Positions 21,831-33,704 of a stretch of DNA of 64,000 nt are shown here, piece by piece. Every line of letters begins with the position of its first letter. The stretch's first letter is position 1. This stretch comes from Malachius bipustulatus (Eukaryota; Arthropoda; Insecta; Coleoptera; Melyridae): contig OU342631.1 in assembly GCA_910589415.1 (NCBI GenBank), positions 57,192,598 through 57,256,597 of the forward strand, written 5' to 3'. The position numbers and the translations under genes were made by a program. The notes under the pieces were generated by a model. The model worked only from the letters and a program-made list of their open reading frames with translations. It ran no database searches and had not been told where the DNA came from.

Positions 21831-22049
21831 AATATACATAATGGAACGAATTTAAGGTACGAGATCACACAATATGAGCAACATAGCGGGTTATTTCAGT
21901 GGTCATTATAACTTGAAAACCAACATAAAACATTTTTGTTCTCGTCAAATACCAATTTATGATTATTAAAATACTCTTATTAAGTATTAAAATGACTCAT
22001 TTATAAGTAAGTTTGATTTTCACAGTAAATAGTTGACTTTTAATAGATA

Positions 22050-23254
22050 TACAGGGTGTCCCATAATATGTGGGCAATCTCCCGGATTTGGGTAAATTTC
22101 GTAAAAATAAATGAAAAAATAGCTATAAAATTAATTCCTCAGAGACACCCCTACAAAGATATTAGCTGTTGAAGTTGACGGTTGAAAATAAATTTTGTGC
22201 AATAACTTTTTTATTTCTTGACCGATTTTGATAATTTTTGGTTTTATTTTGTATTATTTTGGACTGTTTAGAATAATGTTTCATAATCTTTGGTAGCACA
22301 TACATAGACCGCGGGATGGCATAACCCCCTCATTCACTTGAAAGAAAACAATAAAAATAATAATTTTACAGTTTTTTAAAGTTAATTTTATTTTTATTTG
22401 ATATTTTTTACGTAAAAAATGTATCCTTATTTATTTCGATAGAGCGAACCGTTATCGAGATAAACGTCCTTCTAATAGGTGATGCGTCGCAGGAACTTTC
22501 TAAATTTCAAGTAAATTTTAACAAGATGGCTGACCTTTGACAGTAAATTGAGCAGGAAACAAAACAATAACTTAACTAAAAACACGTCAAATAGTGTCAA
22601 AGATTTCATTTCATGCAGATTCAATTCTAACTGATTTTAAAATGAGTTACACAAACGCTGAATACGCAGAAAATCAGTTAGAATTGAATCTGCGTGAAAT
22701 GAAATCTTTGACACTGACGTGTATTTAATTGAGTTATTGTTTTGTTTCCTGCTCAATTTACTGTCAAAGGTCAGCCATTTTGTTAAAATTTACTTGAAAT
22801 TCAGAAAGTTCCTGCGACGCATCACCTATTAGAAGGACGTTTATCTCGATAACGGTTCGCTCTATCGAAATAAATAAGGATACATTTTTTATGTAAAAAA
22901 TATCAAATAAAAAGAAAATTCACCTTAAAAAACTGTATAATTATTATTTTTATTGTTTTCTTTCATGTGAATGAGGGGGTTATGCCATCCCGAGGTCTAT
23001 GTATGTGCTACCAAAGATTATGAAACACTATTCTAAACAGTCTAAAATAATACAAAACAAAACCAAAAATTATCAAAATCGGTCAAGAAATAAAAAAGTT
23101 ATTGCAAAAAATTGATTTTCAACCCTCAACTTCAACAGCTAATATCTTTGTAGGGGTGTCTCTGAGGAATTAATTTTCTAGCTATTTTTCCATTTATTTT
23201 TACGAAATTTACCCAAATCCGGGAGATTGCCCACATATTATGGGACACCCTGTA
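22050..23254. mobile_element. Foldback element A, 1.2 kb near-perfect hairpin
   Basis: Left end CAGGGTGTCCCATAATATGT and right end its inverse, each bounded by TA. Two arms of roughly 590 bp are reverse complements with few mismatches. The short centre (22640-22672) contains ATGAGTTACACAAACGCTGAATACGC, reading MSYTNAEYA. Many insect mariner-like genes begin with a helix-turn-helix domain (DUF4817) whose first residues look like YTNEEYADM, so the arms appear to be the 5' untranslated end of such an element, duplicated head to head. Transcription would give a long double-stranded RNA. Confidence 0.85.
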
Positions 23255-24290
23255 TCAATAGTCAGAACTACAAAAATTATATAGCCAAATGTTTATGCCT
23301 CAACTATGAAACTAATTACACATACCTACCTATATTGATAGTTCGTGAGGGATATGATTCGAAAGGACTCTAACTCAGGATCTCAAGAAAATCTTTTAAC
23401 TTACTAAGTTAGTTTTTGAGATATCCACGATTAAATTGGTAAAATATCAATGATTCCCTCCTTTATATCTGAACATTGCACAGGTTGAACCTTCTACACT
23501 ATGTTACTGTTACTATATGTAGTTCGTCTCTTGTTTGTGACTACAAAATAAGGTAGTAAATTCATGAAAATAAATTAATGACCACATCTATTCTAATTTA
23601 TTTTTGATAAGTAAAATAACCTTTTTGCCCTTGGCGGGTCTGACTGGCGTCTAGGCTTTTGCAGCATTTAGTAGGCTTTTCGGAGTCTTTTCATTCATTA
23701 CGGGTGATGGTAAGGAAATTTCTACCAGTGAGACATACTCACATTTGTCGTTTTTGTTTGCTTGTTATGTGCGAGTTTTTTTAAACATAAGAACAATTTT
23801 TAACTTGTGGTTTATTAGGGTGTAGGTTCTATGGGTTAAAAAAAATATTTCTTAAAAGATTCTTATGAGAAATAAGAACAATAAGAATAACCAACAAAAA
23901 ACAATTTAAGGAAAATTATTTAAAAATATTTTTAGGAATAATTTCCTAAAATCCATTTGTTTAACCCTAATGTTTAGCCTCATAAAAACCCCAACCATTT
24001 GAACAATAATCAAAAATGTTATAGACAGCCTTAGCATCCAAAAATGTGATGAAAGAAACTAGGAACGAGGTTTGCGTTTTCATATAAATTAAATACTTCA
24101 AAATAAAAAAACGAGTCTAAAATATTTTGTTTTCGGTTGAGGTAAGTCCGGTTCTCAAGAATAAATTTTTTTCTACTAATTTTTAAAGTATTTTTCAAAT
24201 GTTTTAAAAAGTATTTTCAAGAAGATAAATGATAATGACGCTAGTGCTTAACTGGAAATCCTGTAGTCTATTTTAATAAAAAAGAACTCA
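23255..24290. other. No gene recognised; AT-rich
   Basis: No domain or repeat identified. If 24292-24391 is a true exon, this stretch is the start of its following intron. Confidence 0.45.
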
Positions 24291-24291
24291 C

Positions 24292-24391
24292 CGTTGGAAT
24301 CAGCAACGAAGAATGCATCCAGTCGTCCTCCTGTCAAGAACACAACAAGTAAAATAATTACACCAGTCCTTTGGGGGAGAACTGTCTTCAT
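24292..24391 (-). CDS. Candidate first coding exon of a secreted or membrane protein
   Basis: The minus strand has an ATG at 24391-24389, 33 codons and one extra base, then a consensus donor GTGAGT starting at 24291. The peptide starts MKTVLPQRTG, then has a 10-residue hydrophobic core (VIILLVVFLT) and GGRLDA before FFVADSN, an ideal signal peptide with likely cleavage after the small residue A26. Just upstream, AATTAAACAG|G at about 24406 is an acceptor-like site, so a 5' UTR intron is possible. I do not recognise the mature protein and see no second exon. It is the best host-gene candidate in the window; a chance frame cannot be excluded. Confidence 0.5.
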
Positions 24392-24703
24392 TGCAATGTC
24401 GATACCTGTTTAATTATTAACAAGCACTATTATTCCACTAGTTTCTATCGATATCCTACGCTGATGAACCGGACCCAGACGTAGTCCTGCTTCCGTTCTC
24501 ATGTCCATGCCAACCTGTAGTGAGAGTAAGATTAGATAATAATAATTCAAGTCTGAGGTTTTTAAAAACCCCGTGTTTTAAGTGCAATTAGACTATTGTT
24601 CTATCGAGATTATTGATCCATTATTTATATTAGATACTTATATTATTAGATTTCATCATTTCATTCATCTAAAATAAAATGCTGGTGAATTTGATCCTTA
24701 AAT

Positions 24704-25896
24704 ATACACCGTGTTTTATATTAAGTCGGCACTATTGCTAACTTCGTTATTATTTAACCTAGAAAGTCGGTTAAAGTAGCAAACTAGTAGTATTTTTTCT
24801 CCTGAATAAAATGGCGAAAGCAGAAAAACAATTGAACATCGCGTTTTCGAAATATTTAAAAAAATGTAACTTTTTTAATGGAACACCCTATATATTTTTG
24901 GATGGATCGGTTGCAAATTTTTTTTTAAAGGCAAAAGTCTCTATGCACTATGATCCTAAAATAATAAATTCATTAATTATTCATTATTTTATTGATCCCA
25001 AAGTTGGCTGCGACAATTAATGTAATTTAGTGTACCTACCTACGTAATGTAAGGTAAAAAAATATAACGTCCTCAAAAGTGTATTTTTCAATATAAAAAT
25101 ACACAAAAAAGGAGTTGTTATATTGAAAAGGATTTAATTTTAAATAAACAAATAACAGAACTTGTATGTGTTTTAAATTAAGTCGGCACTATTGCTAACT
25201 TCGTTATTATTTGAGCTAGAAAGTCGGTTAAATTAGCAAACTAGTAGTATTTTTTCTCCTGAATAAAACGATGAAAACAGGAAAACAATTGAACATCGCG
25301 TTTTCGATATATTTAAAAAAATGGATATTTTTTATGGAACATCCTGTATATTTTTAGATGGATCGGTTGCAAAATTTTTTTTAAAGGAAAAAGTCTCTAC
25401 GCACTATGATCCTAAAATAATAAAATTTTACACACAAACAAGTTCTGTTATTTGTTTATGTAAAATTAAATCCTTTTCAAGGTAACAACTCTTATTTTTA
25501 GTGTATTTTTTTATTGAAAAATACACTATTGAGGACGACATAATTTTTTTACCTTAAATTACGTAGGTACACTAAATTACAATAATTGTCGCAGCCTACT
25601 TTGGGAGTAATAAAATAATAAATAATTAATGAATTTATTATTTTAGGATCATAGTGTATAAAGACTTTTCCCTTTAAAAAAAATTTGCAACCGATCCATC
25701 TAAAAATATACAGGGTGTTCCATTAAAAAAATTACATTTTTTTAAATATCTCGAAAACGCGATGTTCAATTGTTTTTATGCTTTCGCTATTTTATTCAGC
25801 GGCAAAAATACTACTAGTTTGCTAATTTAACCGACTTTCTAGGTTAAATAATAACGAAGTTAGCAATAGTGCCGACTTAATATAAAACACGGTGTA
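24704..25896. mobile_element. Foldback element B (TACACCGTG ends)
   Basis: Left end TACACCGTGTTTTATATTAA, right end its inverse. The left arm (24704-25090) is repeated directly at 25170-25430 and inversely at 25440-25896, so the element contains three copies of one sequence: two direct, one inverted. The words AGTCGGCACTATTGCTAACT and GGATCGGTTGCAAA mark the copies. No transposase. Confidence 0.8.
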
Positions 25897-25959
25897 TATA
25901 AATGATTTTTTATTTATATTTATTTATATGTTTTATTCAATCAAAAATAATAAATAATA

Positions 25960-26591
25960 TACAGCGTGTCCCGTATCGTTATGTACAAATTTTTTGAGTA
26001 TATAGTAGGCTTAATTTTGAGCTCAAAAAACCCAAAAGTGACAGGTCTATCTTTATTCGTTACGAAGTTACAGGCCTAAGAAAACTATTACTAGTAAATA
26101 ACAAAGATTCAACTTTGAAAACCATACAGCCACATGTGTTGTGATTTAGGCTAATAATTTATTGTTATGGTATAGCGACATGAGTAAATGTCACCGAAAT
26201 AAACATTAGAAGAGGTTCTCCTGCTCATACAAAATGACATTTGAATTCAAATAAATGGGGCACCAGCATATTTCGGAATTGGCGTTTGTAACTAAATTCC
26301 AAAAAGCAATTATTATTGGGATCGTATTCAGCATGCTGGTCAAGAGATCGGTCGCGAAAAAAGACGAGAAATTAGAACTGTTACTTCTGCAATAGGCCTC
26401 TGAGGACAAACTTGTATTCAGCAAGGAATAAAATAATTTTAATTGTTAATTTAATTAATAAAATTAAATAATTCATTGTCAATAAAATAAGCTTTATGTG
26501 GTTTAAAAAGTTAAATCTCGTATTTACTAGACATCATTTTCTCAGGCCTCTAACTAACAAGATTTGAACATAACGATACGGGACACCTGTA
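25960..26591. mobile_element. Mariner-like element C with transposase remnant
   Basis: Ends ACAGCGTGTCCCGTATCGTT and its inverse, bounded by TA. The plus strand around 26240-26275 reads FQINGAPAYFG, close to the mariner QQDGAPAHF motif that holds the second catalytic aspartate, here N. The rest of the transposase is missing or scrambled. Confidence 0.7.
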
Positions 26592-27115
26592 TACATAGAT
26601 AAAAGCAGTAAAAAATCTTCAAAATGAAATAGTTACTGTTGTCGAAATATTCTAACATATCGCTGGTGAGAGTTGTTTCTTTATTAATTAATTAAAAAAG
26701 GACTAGGTTAATTGATCACTAGACACATCAGCCACTAAGATATTGAAAACACACTATTGCCAACATCCCTAATTTACAAATATTACCCAAAATTATCAAA
26801 TGTCCATCGATCCAGACTCACAGATCACAAAAAAATGTTCTTCAAAATTCATCTGTCCATATACACAGTGTGGTAATTAAGTTATGAAATATTCAGTTAA
26901 GGGAAAATTAGCCACTTTCGTGCCGAATCCAAAAATCCGTCGAAATTTGTTTCTAAATTCTCTCTTTTTTTGCGAACTCCTCCCCTTTAGCTTTAACTAC
27001 ATCAAAGAATTAAACTACCCTGCTGGAAATGTACAATAGAATCAGATAGAAACATATAAAAATTCTATATTATTATGCCCTTTATATGGTTGTATTATGC
27101 TCCTATCTGAATGTA

Positions 27116-27560
27116 CAGGGTGTATCAGAGATGTTGGGCCAAACTTGAAGGGGTGGTTCCTCTCATAAATGTAAGTTAAAAAAATAAGTTTCAGCTCAAA
27201 ATGAAGTTTCGTTTAAAAGATACAGGGTGTCAAAGCTTAAAAAAATATAACAGTTTTTGATTATAACTAGTGTAAATTTAAACTAATTTTGAGGAAACTT
27301 GGCATGCACAATAAACAAACTTAACTGTTTATTTGGCTATTTCAGTTTTTGTAGAAGTCTTCCAGTGGCGTGGATGTTCAGGGTTGGTGACCATTTATCC
27401 TCCCTACCTTTTACGCAACTGACTTTATTGCAATTACAAAACCGTTATTCAATGAGCCATACATTTTAGAACAAATAGTATCCGTGAATGTTTTCCATAC
27501 GGCACACCGTTTTTGAAATATTTTAAGTTTCCTCAGGAAATGCTACTAACCTATTATTCA
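27116..27560. repeat. Half of a TACAGGGTGTATCAG MITE
   Basis: One end, TACAGGGTGTATCAGAGATG, is clear and a second TACAGGGTGTCAAAG occurs at 27230. I find no inverse partner, so the element is truncated. Confidence 0.5.
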
Positions 27561-27649
27561 GGGTTGGGAGCCCCTTTTCTCTCCCTAACTTTTACGCCAC
27601 TGACTTTATATGTCTTCTACATGGTTTTGTAGTATTTCCACATGGATGT

Positions 27650-27830
27650 GCATATTCAAATGTATATGGTATATATGTTATAGGCAATCTGTGTAATCCG
27701 GTATTATATATTATACCTAGGCATTGTATACATTGCCTAAAACGTCCAGGCAATGTGTGAAATACGATTCATTTCATACATTGCCTAGGTATTGTATAGA
27801 ATACCGGAAGCGCATCAGGCAATGTGTATA
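27650..27830. repeat. ATTGCCTAGG/ATTGTATA repeat, copy 1
   Basis: Inverted and direct copies of CATTGTATACATTGCCTA and CATTGCCTAGGTATTGTATA. The block TTTCATACATTGCCTAGGTA is shared with 39930-40130. Confidence 0.65.
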
Positions 27831-28139
27831 ATGAACGACAACGCACAGAGAAACGCGTGCTGGGCGGAGAAGTAAACATGCTGCAACTCGTTCGTTGTAG
27901 AGATGAGCAAAACTGTGATTTTGTACCCTACTACTAAGGGCTAATCTTAATTTGCCCTCGAATAATTCGTATTCGTATAGATGTAAAGTAGTCAAGTTTA
28001 TATATATATTTTTTTTAATAAGTAGGTAGGCACCAGTAGTTACAACAGGTATCGGTACTTCTATTACCTACGCAGTTAGGTACGCGAATAACGCTTTCCT
28101 GATTGTTGATATCATTATCTAAAGGGACAGTCAAAGTAA

Positions 28140-28160
28140 ATGACCTGACCTGACCTGACC
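28140..28160 (+). repeat. Short (CCTGA)n tract
   Basis: Four tandem TGACC/CCTGA units. Too short to mean more; not the insect telomere unit TTAGG. Confidence 0.8.
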
Positions 28161-28703
28161 AATTTGTAAAATATGTATACCATACTTAATTGTTTAAAAA
28201 ATCCACGTCTCCTAAGTTTCATCAATTTTTTCGGGACCGAGGAGCGAAATAGGAGTGCTGGGTGGGTAAGAAGCTAAAAACAGCCATTGCAAACTAATAT
28301 TAAGGTCTCAACTAAGGCCTCTTTGACACTTCGGTCGCATTTCTATTTTTTCTTCACTTTCAGGGCAAGGAAAATATTCGAGATTAACAGCAGCACGATT
28401 ATTATTTTGAATTTTGCATTTATATTCCAAAAATCGTAACATCAAATCCTGTGGTCTGGTCACGATATGAAAAAGGGGATATAATGCGAGTCCGTGTCTT
28501 GTGTATACGTTTCGAAGCGCTTGGCATTGTCGTCAAGTGGTTATTTTCGAAACTCGAGGTATTTAATCGGCGCTTCTGTCAGGACCGTACTTTCATTGCA
28601 CTCTCAAAATCGATTTTTAAAGCCGTTTGTTACCTTCTCTTTAATTTGCAAAGCAAAAGAATACCATCTTGATGTTATACTATAGGTATGTTCTCCACCC
28701 CTA

Positions 28704-29587
28704 TACAGGGTTATTCACGGTATACGCCACGGAAGTTTATGGCCGTGTCTCTGGATTTAAGGATCTTTTTATTTTTGGAGTGGATAGAGACCCGGCAGAG
28801 GTACGTTTTAAAATTATATTCATAATGTACAGGTGTCCCAAAAGCATGAAACATATCAAAGTTATGTTTTTTTAAATGGAATGCTCCTATGTTATTGCAT
28901 TTTTGGATTGTCTGAGAAGAGAAAATAAGATTGGCTTTTACAGTTGGTGCTTAAATTCAGAAATTTTTGAGTTATAAACAAGTGAAAATCGTCATTTTTC
29001 AAGTTCATGGCCCTGTACAACGAAAACGGCTGAAGATAGAGAAAAACGGCTTACATGTCCCTATTTTAACTTTTCATGTACTATACAATGATGTAGATGA
29101 AATGTTTATACAGGGTGATAAAAAATTTGAAAAAATCTGAGATTTCTCGACGCGTCGCAAAATAAAAAAATCAAAGAAAGCACAAAAAATGTTTCTATAC
29201 CATAGGATAGTACATAAAAAGTTAAAATAGGGACATGTAAGCCGTTTTTCTCTATCTTCAGCCGTTTTCGTTGTACAGGGCCTTGAACTTGAAAAATGAC
29301 GATTTTCACTTGTTTATAACTCAAAAACTTCTGAATTTAAGCACCAACTGTAAAAGCCCATCTTACTTTCTCTTCTCAGACAATCTGAAAATGCAATAAC
29401 ATAGGAGCATGCCATTTAAAAAAACATAACTTTGATATGTTTCATGCTTTTGGGACACCTGTACATTATGAATATAATTTTAAAACGTACCTCTGCCGGG
29501 TCTCTATCCACTCCAAAAATAAAAAGATCCTAAAATCCAGAGACACGGCCATAAACTTCCGTGGCGTATACCGTGAATAACCCTGTA
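28704..29587. mobile_element. Foldback element D (TACAGGGTTATTCACGG ends)
   Basis: Arms 28706-29100 and about 29170-29585 are reverse complements with few mismatches, bounded by TA. The centre holds a further TACAGGGTGATAAAAAA, the end of another MITE. No transposase. Confidence 0.85.
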
Positions 29588-30394
29588 TAGGTGCCATAGT
29601 GAAACGAAGAGTTTGGTGCAAAAACCGGGTAAGTCACAAATTTAAAAGTTTTGGGAAATTGAGAAAAACTGAATAACTTGCTTTTTTTTTGCATAATTGA
29701 AATAATATTTGGGATCTAACTAGGTATTAGTACTGCATTTTGGTAGAAAATAAGGGTACAGTAAAATTTTGGAAAATGTAACCGGTATAATTTTTTCAAA
29801 ACTTGGACTTACCTGGTTCTTGCACCAAATTTTGTAAAAATAATTTTGAAAACTCGCACAAAGCAGTTTTTATTAGAAAATGGAAACTTACACATGTCAA
29901 ATTTAATTAGAATATGGAACTATTGTAACGACGAGACCCCCGGCCCGATGGTCTTTAGCGAAAAGCCACCTTGTGTGATCGTCTAGTTTCCCTAATTTCT
30001 CCTAATAGGACCGCTGTGTTTTCCTACGTTGTGTTTACCTAGTTTTTACCGTAGTCACCCCTGCTCTTTGATTGAGGTATGCCAGGATTACTATGACCGA
30101 AACGGATGCGCAAAGAACCTACTGGGATTTTTCTTTTGTCGGAAAAGCGGGGAATTTAACTGGGACTCGTTGTTAACTGTGGGCTTTCTATCAGAGGTTT
30201 TAAAAGCGAGTGATGAGCGAGAGAATTCGTTTGCAAGGGTGTAAAATGGTGAATGGCGAGATGGGCTGTGTTTTTGCATAGAGAGTACAAAAGAAAATGG
30301 AAAGCGAAGAGGGATCCCTTTCATCCATCTTTCAAACTATAATCCATTTCGGATTCCACTCTTTTGCACACCTGTGCTTGCTTTTTGGTTTTTG

Positions 30395-30790
30395 TTTCGT
30401 TTACAGACTACCCGGTATATGCGGGAATGTCTTATTGATTCGTTTTCGCTTTTGTTTCGGTTACAGACTATCCGGTATATGCGGAAATGTCCGTGTGTTT
30501 AACTATTCAACGATTTTCCTTGCCTATTTTCCTTTTTCTAGTTTCTTAATTTCATTTCAAGCAACTGCTTGAATTAATTAAAGAATACAACCACTTTGGT
30601 TTTCAGACGATCCGGGATATTGCGGAAATGTCTGACTCATTACCTATTCGACGATTTTCTTTGCCTATTTTCCTTTTTCTATTTTCTTTGATCTCACTTC
30701 AAGCAACTGCTTGAATTAATTAAAGAAGACAACCACTTTGGGTTTCAGACGATCCGGGATAATGCGGAAATGTCTGAATGATTTACCTAT
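30395..30790. repeat. Subrepeats in the LTR: CAGACnAnCCGGnATA
   Basis: Four units with TTACAGACTATCCGGTATAT or CAGACGATCCGGGATA, followed by TGCGG(A/G)AATGTC. The last two are about 125 bp long and also share GCAACTGCTTGAATTAATTA. The same array recurs at 34186-34581. Confidence 0.8.
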
Positions 30791-32389
30791 TCGATGATTA
30801 TTGAATTCTCATTTTGTATTTTAATGAGCTTTATTCGTTGACTCGCTCTTCCTTTCGTTTGGGACTTTTTATGAGCGTTTATTGTTGTGGGCTTTAACCT
30901 GATACACAGGCACACTCCACCCTACTTTTATGATCGCTTGTTGGTTGAGACTCTAACTTGGCTTGGATGTCGAGAGCAGTGTTGCCATGTTTGTTTGATT
31001 TGCTACCTCCTCTTTAAACATTATACGAATTTCTATCCAATTTGCTTTTCTCTTGAAAGCGGTTTTCCTGAATTAACGTCATACTCATGATAGTTGTTTC
31101 AACTCATTTTGTTTATTTGTTGTGTTGTCGTTTTGCCTCTTTGGGCTACCTTTATTTGGCCACTTTTGGACCGTCAATACCTATTTGCCCTGCGGCTACC
31201 TTTTTGTTCTACCTGGCCTCGTAAGGCGATGAGTCAATATACCTTATCATTTCGAATACGACGTTCTCTGCGATTCGCAGTTTTGTTTTGCTATTTTAAA
31301 TGTGATGACCAACTGACCAAACTAGGCCGCTATTCTATAATTATTCCTCAGGGTTCCCGTGGGCTTGCCTGGGTAATAATTGAATGCTGGAATTTTTATG
31401 AATACCTATATTGGAGCCGGTGGGTTCTATAATCGAGACCAACCATCGATTTCACCGTGGTCCAGGTTTTTACCCCTAACACCTGTGTAGAAAGCAGATA
31501 ACTCAGTCCAGACTGGCAATAACATTTTATAGCAATTTTCTGCGGAGTTTGTTTTTAAATTTTGATTGAAGTTGACATTCGTATGATGTGCTAAAGGAGT
31601 CTTGGTTTTGATTGATTTTGAATGGCTTTTCACATACTCGAGACTAATTTGGTTTTGGTTGCTTTGAATTCCTATTTGCGGAATTGCCTATACTACAACT
31701 GCGGGTGCTTTTTACCCCGTTGCGTTCCACGATTTTCACTTTCCGGTACAACGGAGGTCTTCACCTGGACATCGAGGTGAATGCCTCCCCCGGGTTTTAA
31801 TTGATTACCTACTTTAACTCCTAATTGGGGTTGTAATGGAATTGTATTTCCTGATAATATTTGTGAAGCAGCGGATGCTACATCTGACAACGCTGCCCTG
31901 TTCTATCTGGACCTGTGCTAACCGGGGGTGCTCTGCTATGTGATCTTTATTTATGGTGTCATATAATGGCGAGAAACTCCTTTCACTTTCTAAATCGTTT
32001 TTAAAGGGACTGCTTCCTGCCTAACCATCTGCGCTATTTAAAAACTCGGACTCTTCGAAGAATAGGATGATTGAATCATGGGCCGTTTTGTTTACAGATC
32101 ATCAATTTCTGATCTGGGTCTATTTTCGCTCCTAGCTCTATCTCGATTTCCTATGCGTGAATATGTAATTATTTATTCCTGTCTCCTGCCTAACTTGGTT
32201 TATTTCTAATTATTGACGTAATTGCGTAGGTACCTATTGTGGTGCCGCCTAATACCTAGTTGATTATTGGGTCTGATTTAAAATGGGATCTGCACTCGTG
32301 AATTTGGCGAATCTGTTTAATTATTTATTGACGTGGATTTTGTTTCGAAGAGAGATCTTCCCTAACTATTTTCTCAATGGATTTTCCCT

Positions 32390-32765
32390 AATTTGTGAAG
32401 GAAATTCCTTCGGAATATGCGCTTTGCCATCTACTAGTGAATTGGTTCGAAGAGAATTTGCCAACTGCGAATATTGAGTTCGAGATGCGAATGAAGTATG
32501 TTTCACTGGGATTTCCCGGGATAGGTAAAGGAAACTCGACCGGAGTCCACTAAATGCCATCTCTAGCCGAGTTTTATTAGAATTGTGATTAGAAATTGTC
32601 GTGAAACGATTGTTCTACCCTTTTCGGGTTTTCACTGGAATTTTTCCAAGGTAGATAAAGGAAATTCGACCGGAGTCCACTAAATGCCATCTCTAGTCGA
32701 ATTTTCGGGTATAGATAAGGATTAGGTATCCCGGAGTCCACAATATGCCATCTCTGGGTACCGTA
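32390..32765. repeat. Subrepeats in the LTR: GGAGTCCACTAAATGCCATC
   Basis: Three good and one diverged copies of a unit GATA.GGAAA.TCGACCGGAG plus TCCAC(T)AA(A)TGCCATCTCT. They recur in the right LTR at 36181-36556. Confidence 0.8.
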
Positions 32766-33550
32766 TAAAGGGTTAGGAAGTCAAAATTGATCTGAGAGCG
32801 AGTTGCTGGAAGACGCCTGCTTTTATAGAAGCAGTCGCCCGCTTTCTAAACACCACGCAATAATGAACCTTATCGACACTGCTCTCATTCTGTGATTTAG
32901 TCCTTAATCGTATCTTAATTGTCTTGAGATTTGGCGAGTTGACCTCGCGGCTACCTCACTAATTTGTCCGAAACCTGCACTATCTAAATTTTCCTTCAAA
33001 TCGGTCAACGCGTTTAGGTACTTTTCATTGTGTCGACTTACTAATTATTCTCCTGCTTATACTTCATAGCGTCTTTTCACCTACTTGTTGTCTATGTAGC
33101 GTAATGAACTTTCGGCGGCTGTCATATCTTAATTCGCTCTATCAATACGTGTAAATTTCATTTTCGTGGGCAGGATACCTAATGAGTTTCTATTGTGTAT
33201 GCGAGGTGTTATTGTTTACTTTACAAATCTTTCCACCCGGCCGGCGGTCGGTATCTCGTTCACGCAGCTAGGGAATGTCCTTCCAATACCCTGCGGCAAT
33301 ATTCGGTGCTGGTGCGTTGCTACCCTAGCTCGGTCGTTTTAGAAGCTGGCTTTTTACCAGAGCGAGAACATTTCTGTTTATGAATATTTAATGTGCAGGC
33401 AGGAATTGTTTCTATTGATGCAACGGCGCGTAGCTGTATTTAATTTCCTAACATAATTTTTGCACTGTTTGCCTTTTTCGATTTTGGGCTGATTTAATGA
33501 GGCGAAGGAAATAATTTCCTTATAATCCTACCTAGGTGCGATCCATTTCA

Positions 33551-33704
33551 CCGCCCCCTCGTCTTCAGGCTATCAGAGGGTACCCTGATAGACGGAAGAC
33601 GCCCCCTAACTCTCCTACTTGGTTTTCGTGTTTTTGGTTTTGGGTTTTCCTTCTCGGCCAATTTATTCCCGCGTATTAGCCCTCAATCCTGGTCACGGCA
33701 CCAA
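33551..33704 (-). other. 154-bp interior: polypurine tract, hairpins, primer-binding site
   Basis: Next to the left LTR the minus strand reads AGACGAGGGGGCGG, a polypurine-like tract. Next to the right LTR it reads TGGTGCCGTGACCAGGAT (33686-33703), like the 3' end of tRNA-His genes. Between them lie CTATCAG...CTGATAG, a GGGTACCC palindrome and a GTCTTC/GAAGAC pair, possible RNA hairpins. There is no coding capacity. Confidence 0.75.

Larger units (their letters stand above)
29924..33550 (-). repeat. 3' LTR of the giant-LTR element
   Basis: 3627 bp. From CGGCCCGATGG (29941) onward it equals the right LTR at an offset of 3791. Its first 17 bp differ from the partner (27 bp there). No frame longer than 112 codons is convincing. 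Confidence 0.85.

Noticed and set aside
19010..21840. Single element rearranged by twin priming
   Set aside because: The order of sense and antisense parts (5' half sense, then RT C-terminus antisense) does not match the expected inverted-5' structure; two separate fragments are simpler.
28140..28160. Telomere-like repeat
   Set aside because: The unit is CCTGA, not TTAGG, and only four copies are present.
30029..31432. Open frames of 67-112 codons in the giant LTR (for example 31094-31432), repeated identically at +3791
   Set aside because: Their identity follows from LTR identity. They lie on the strand opposite to the element, have no recognised domain and are short for this AT-content.
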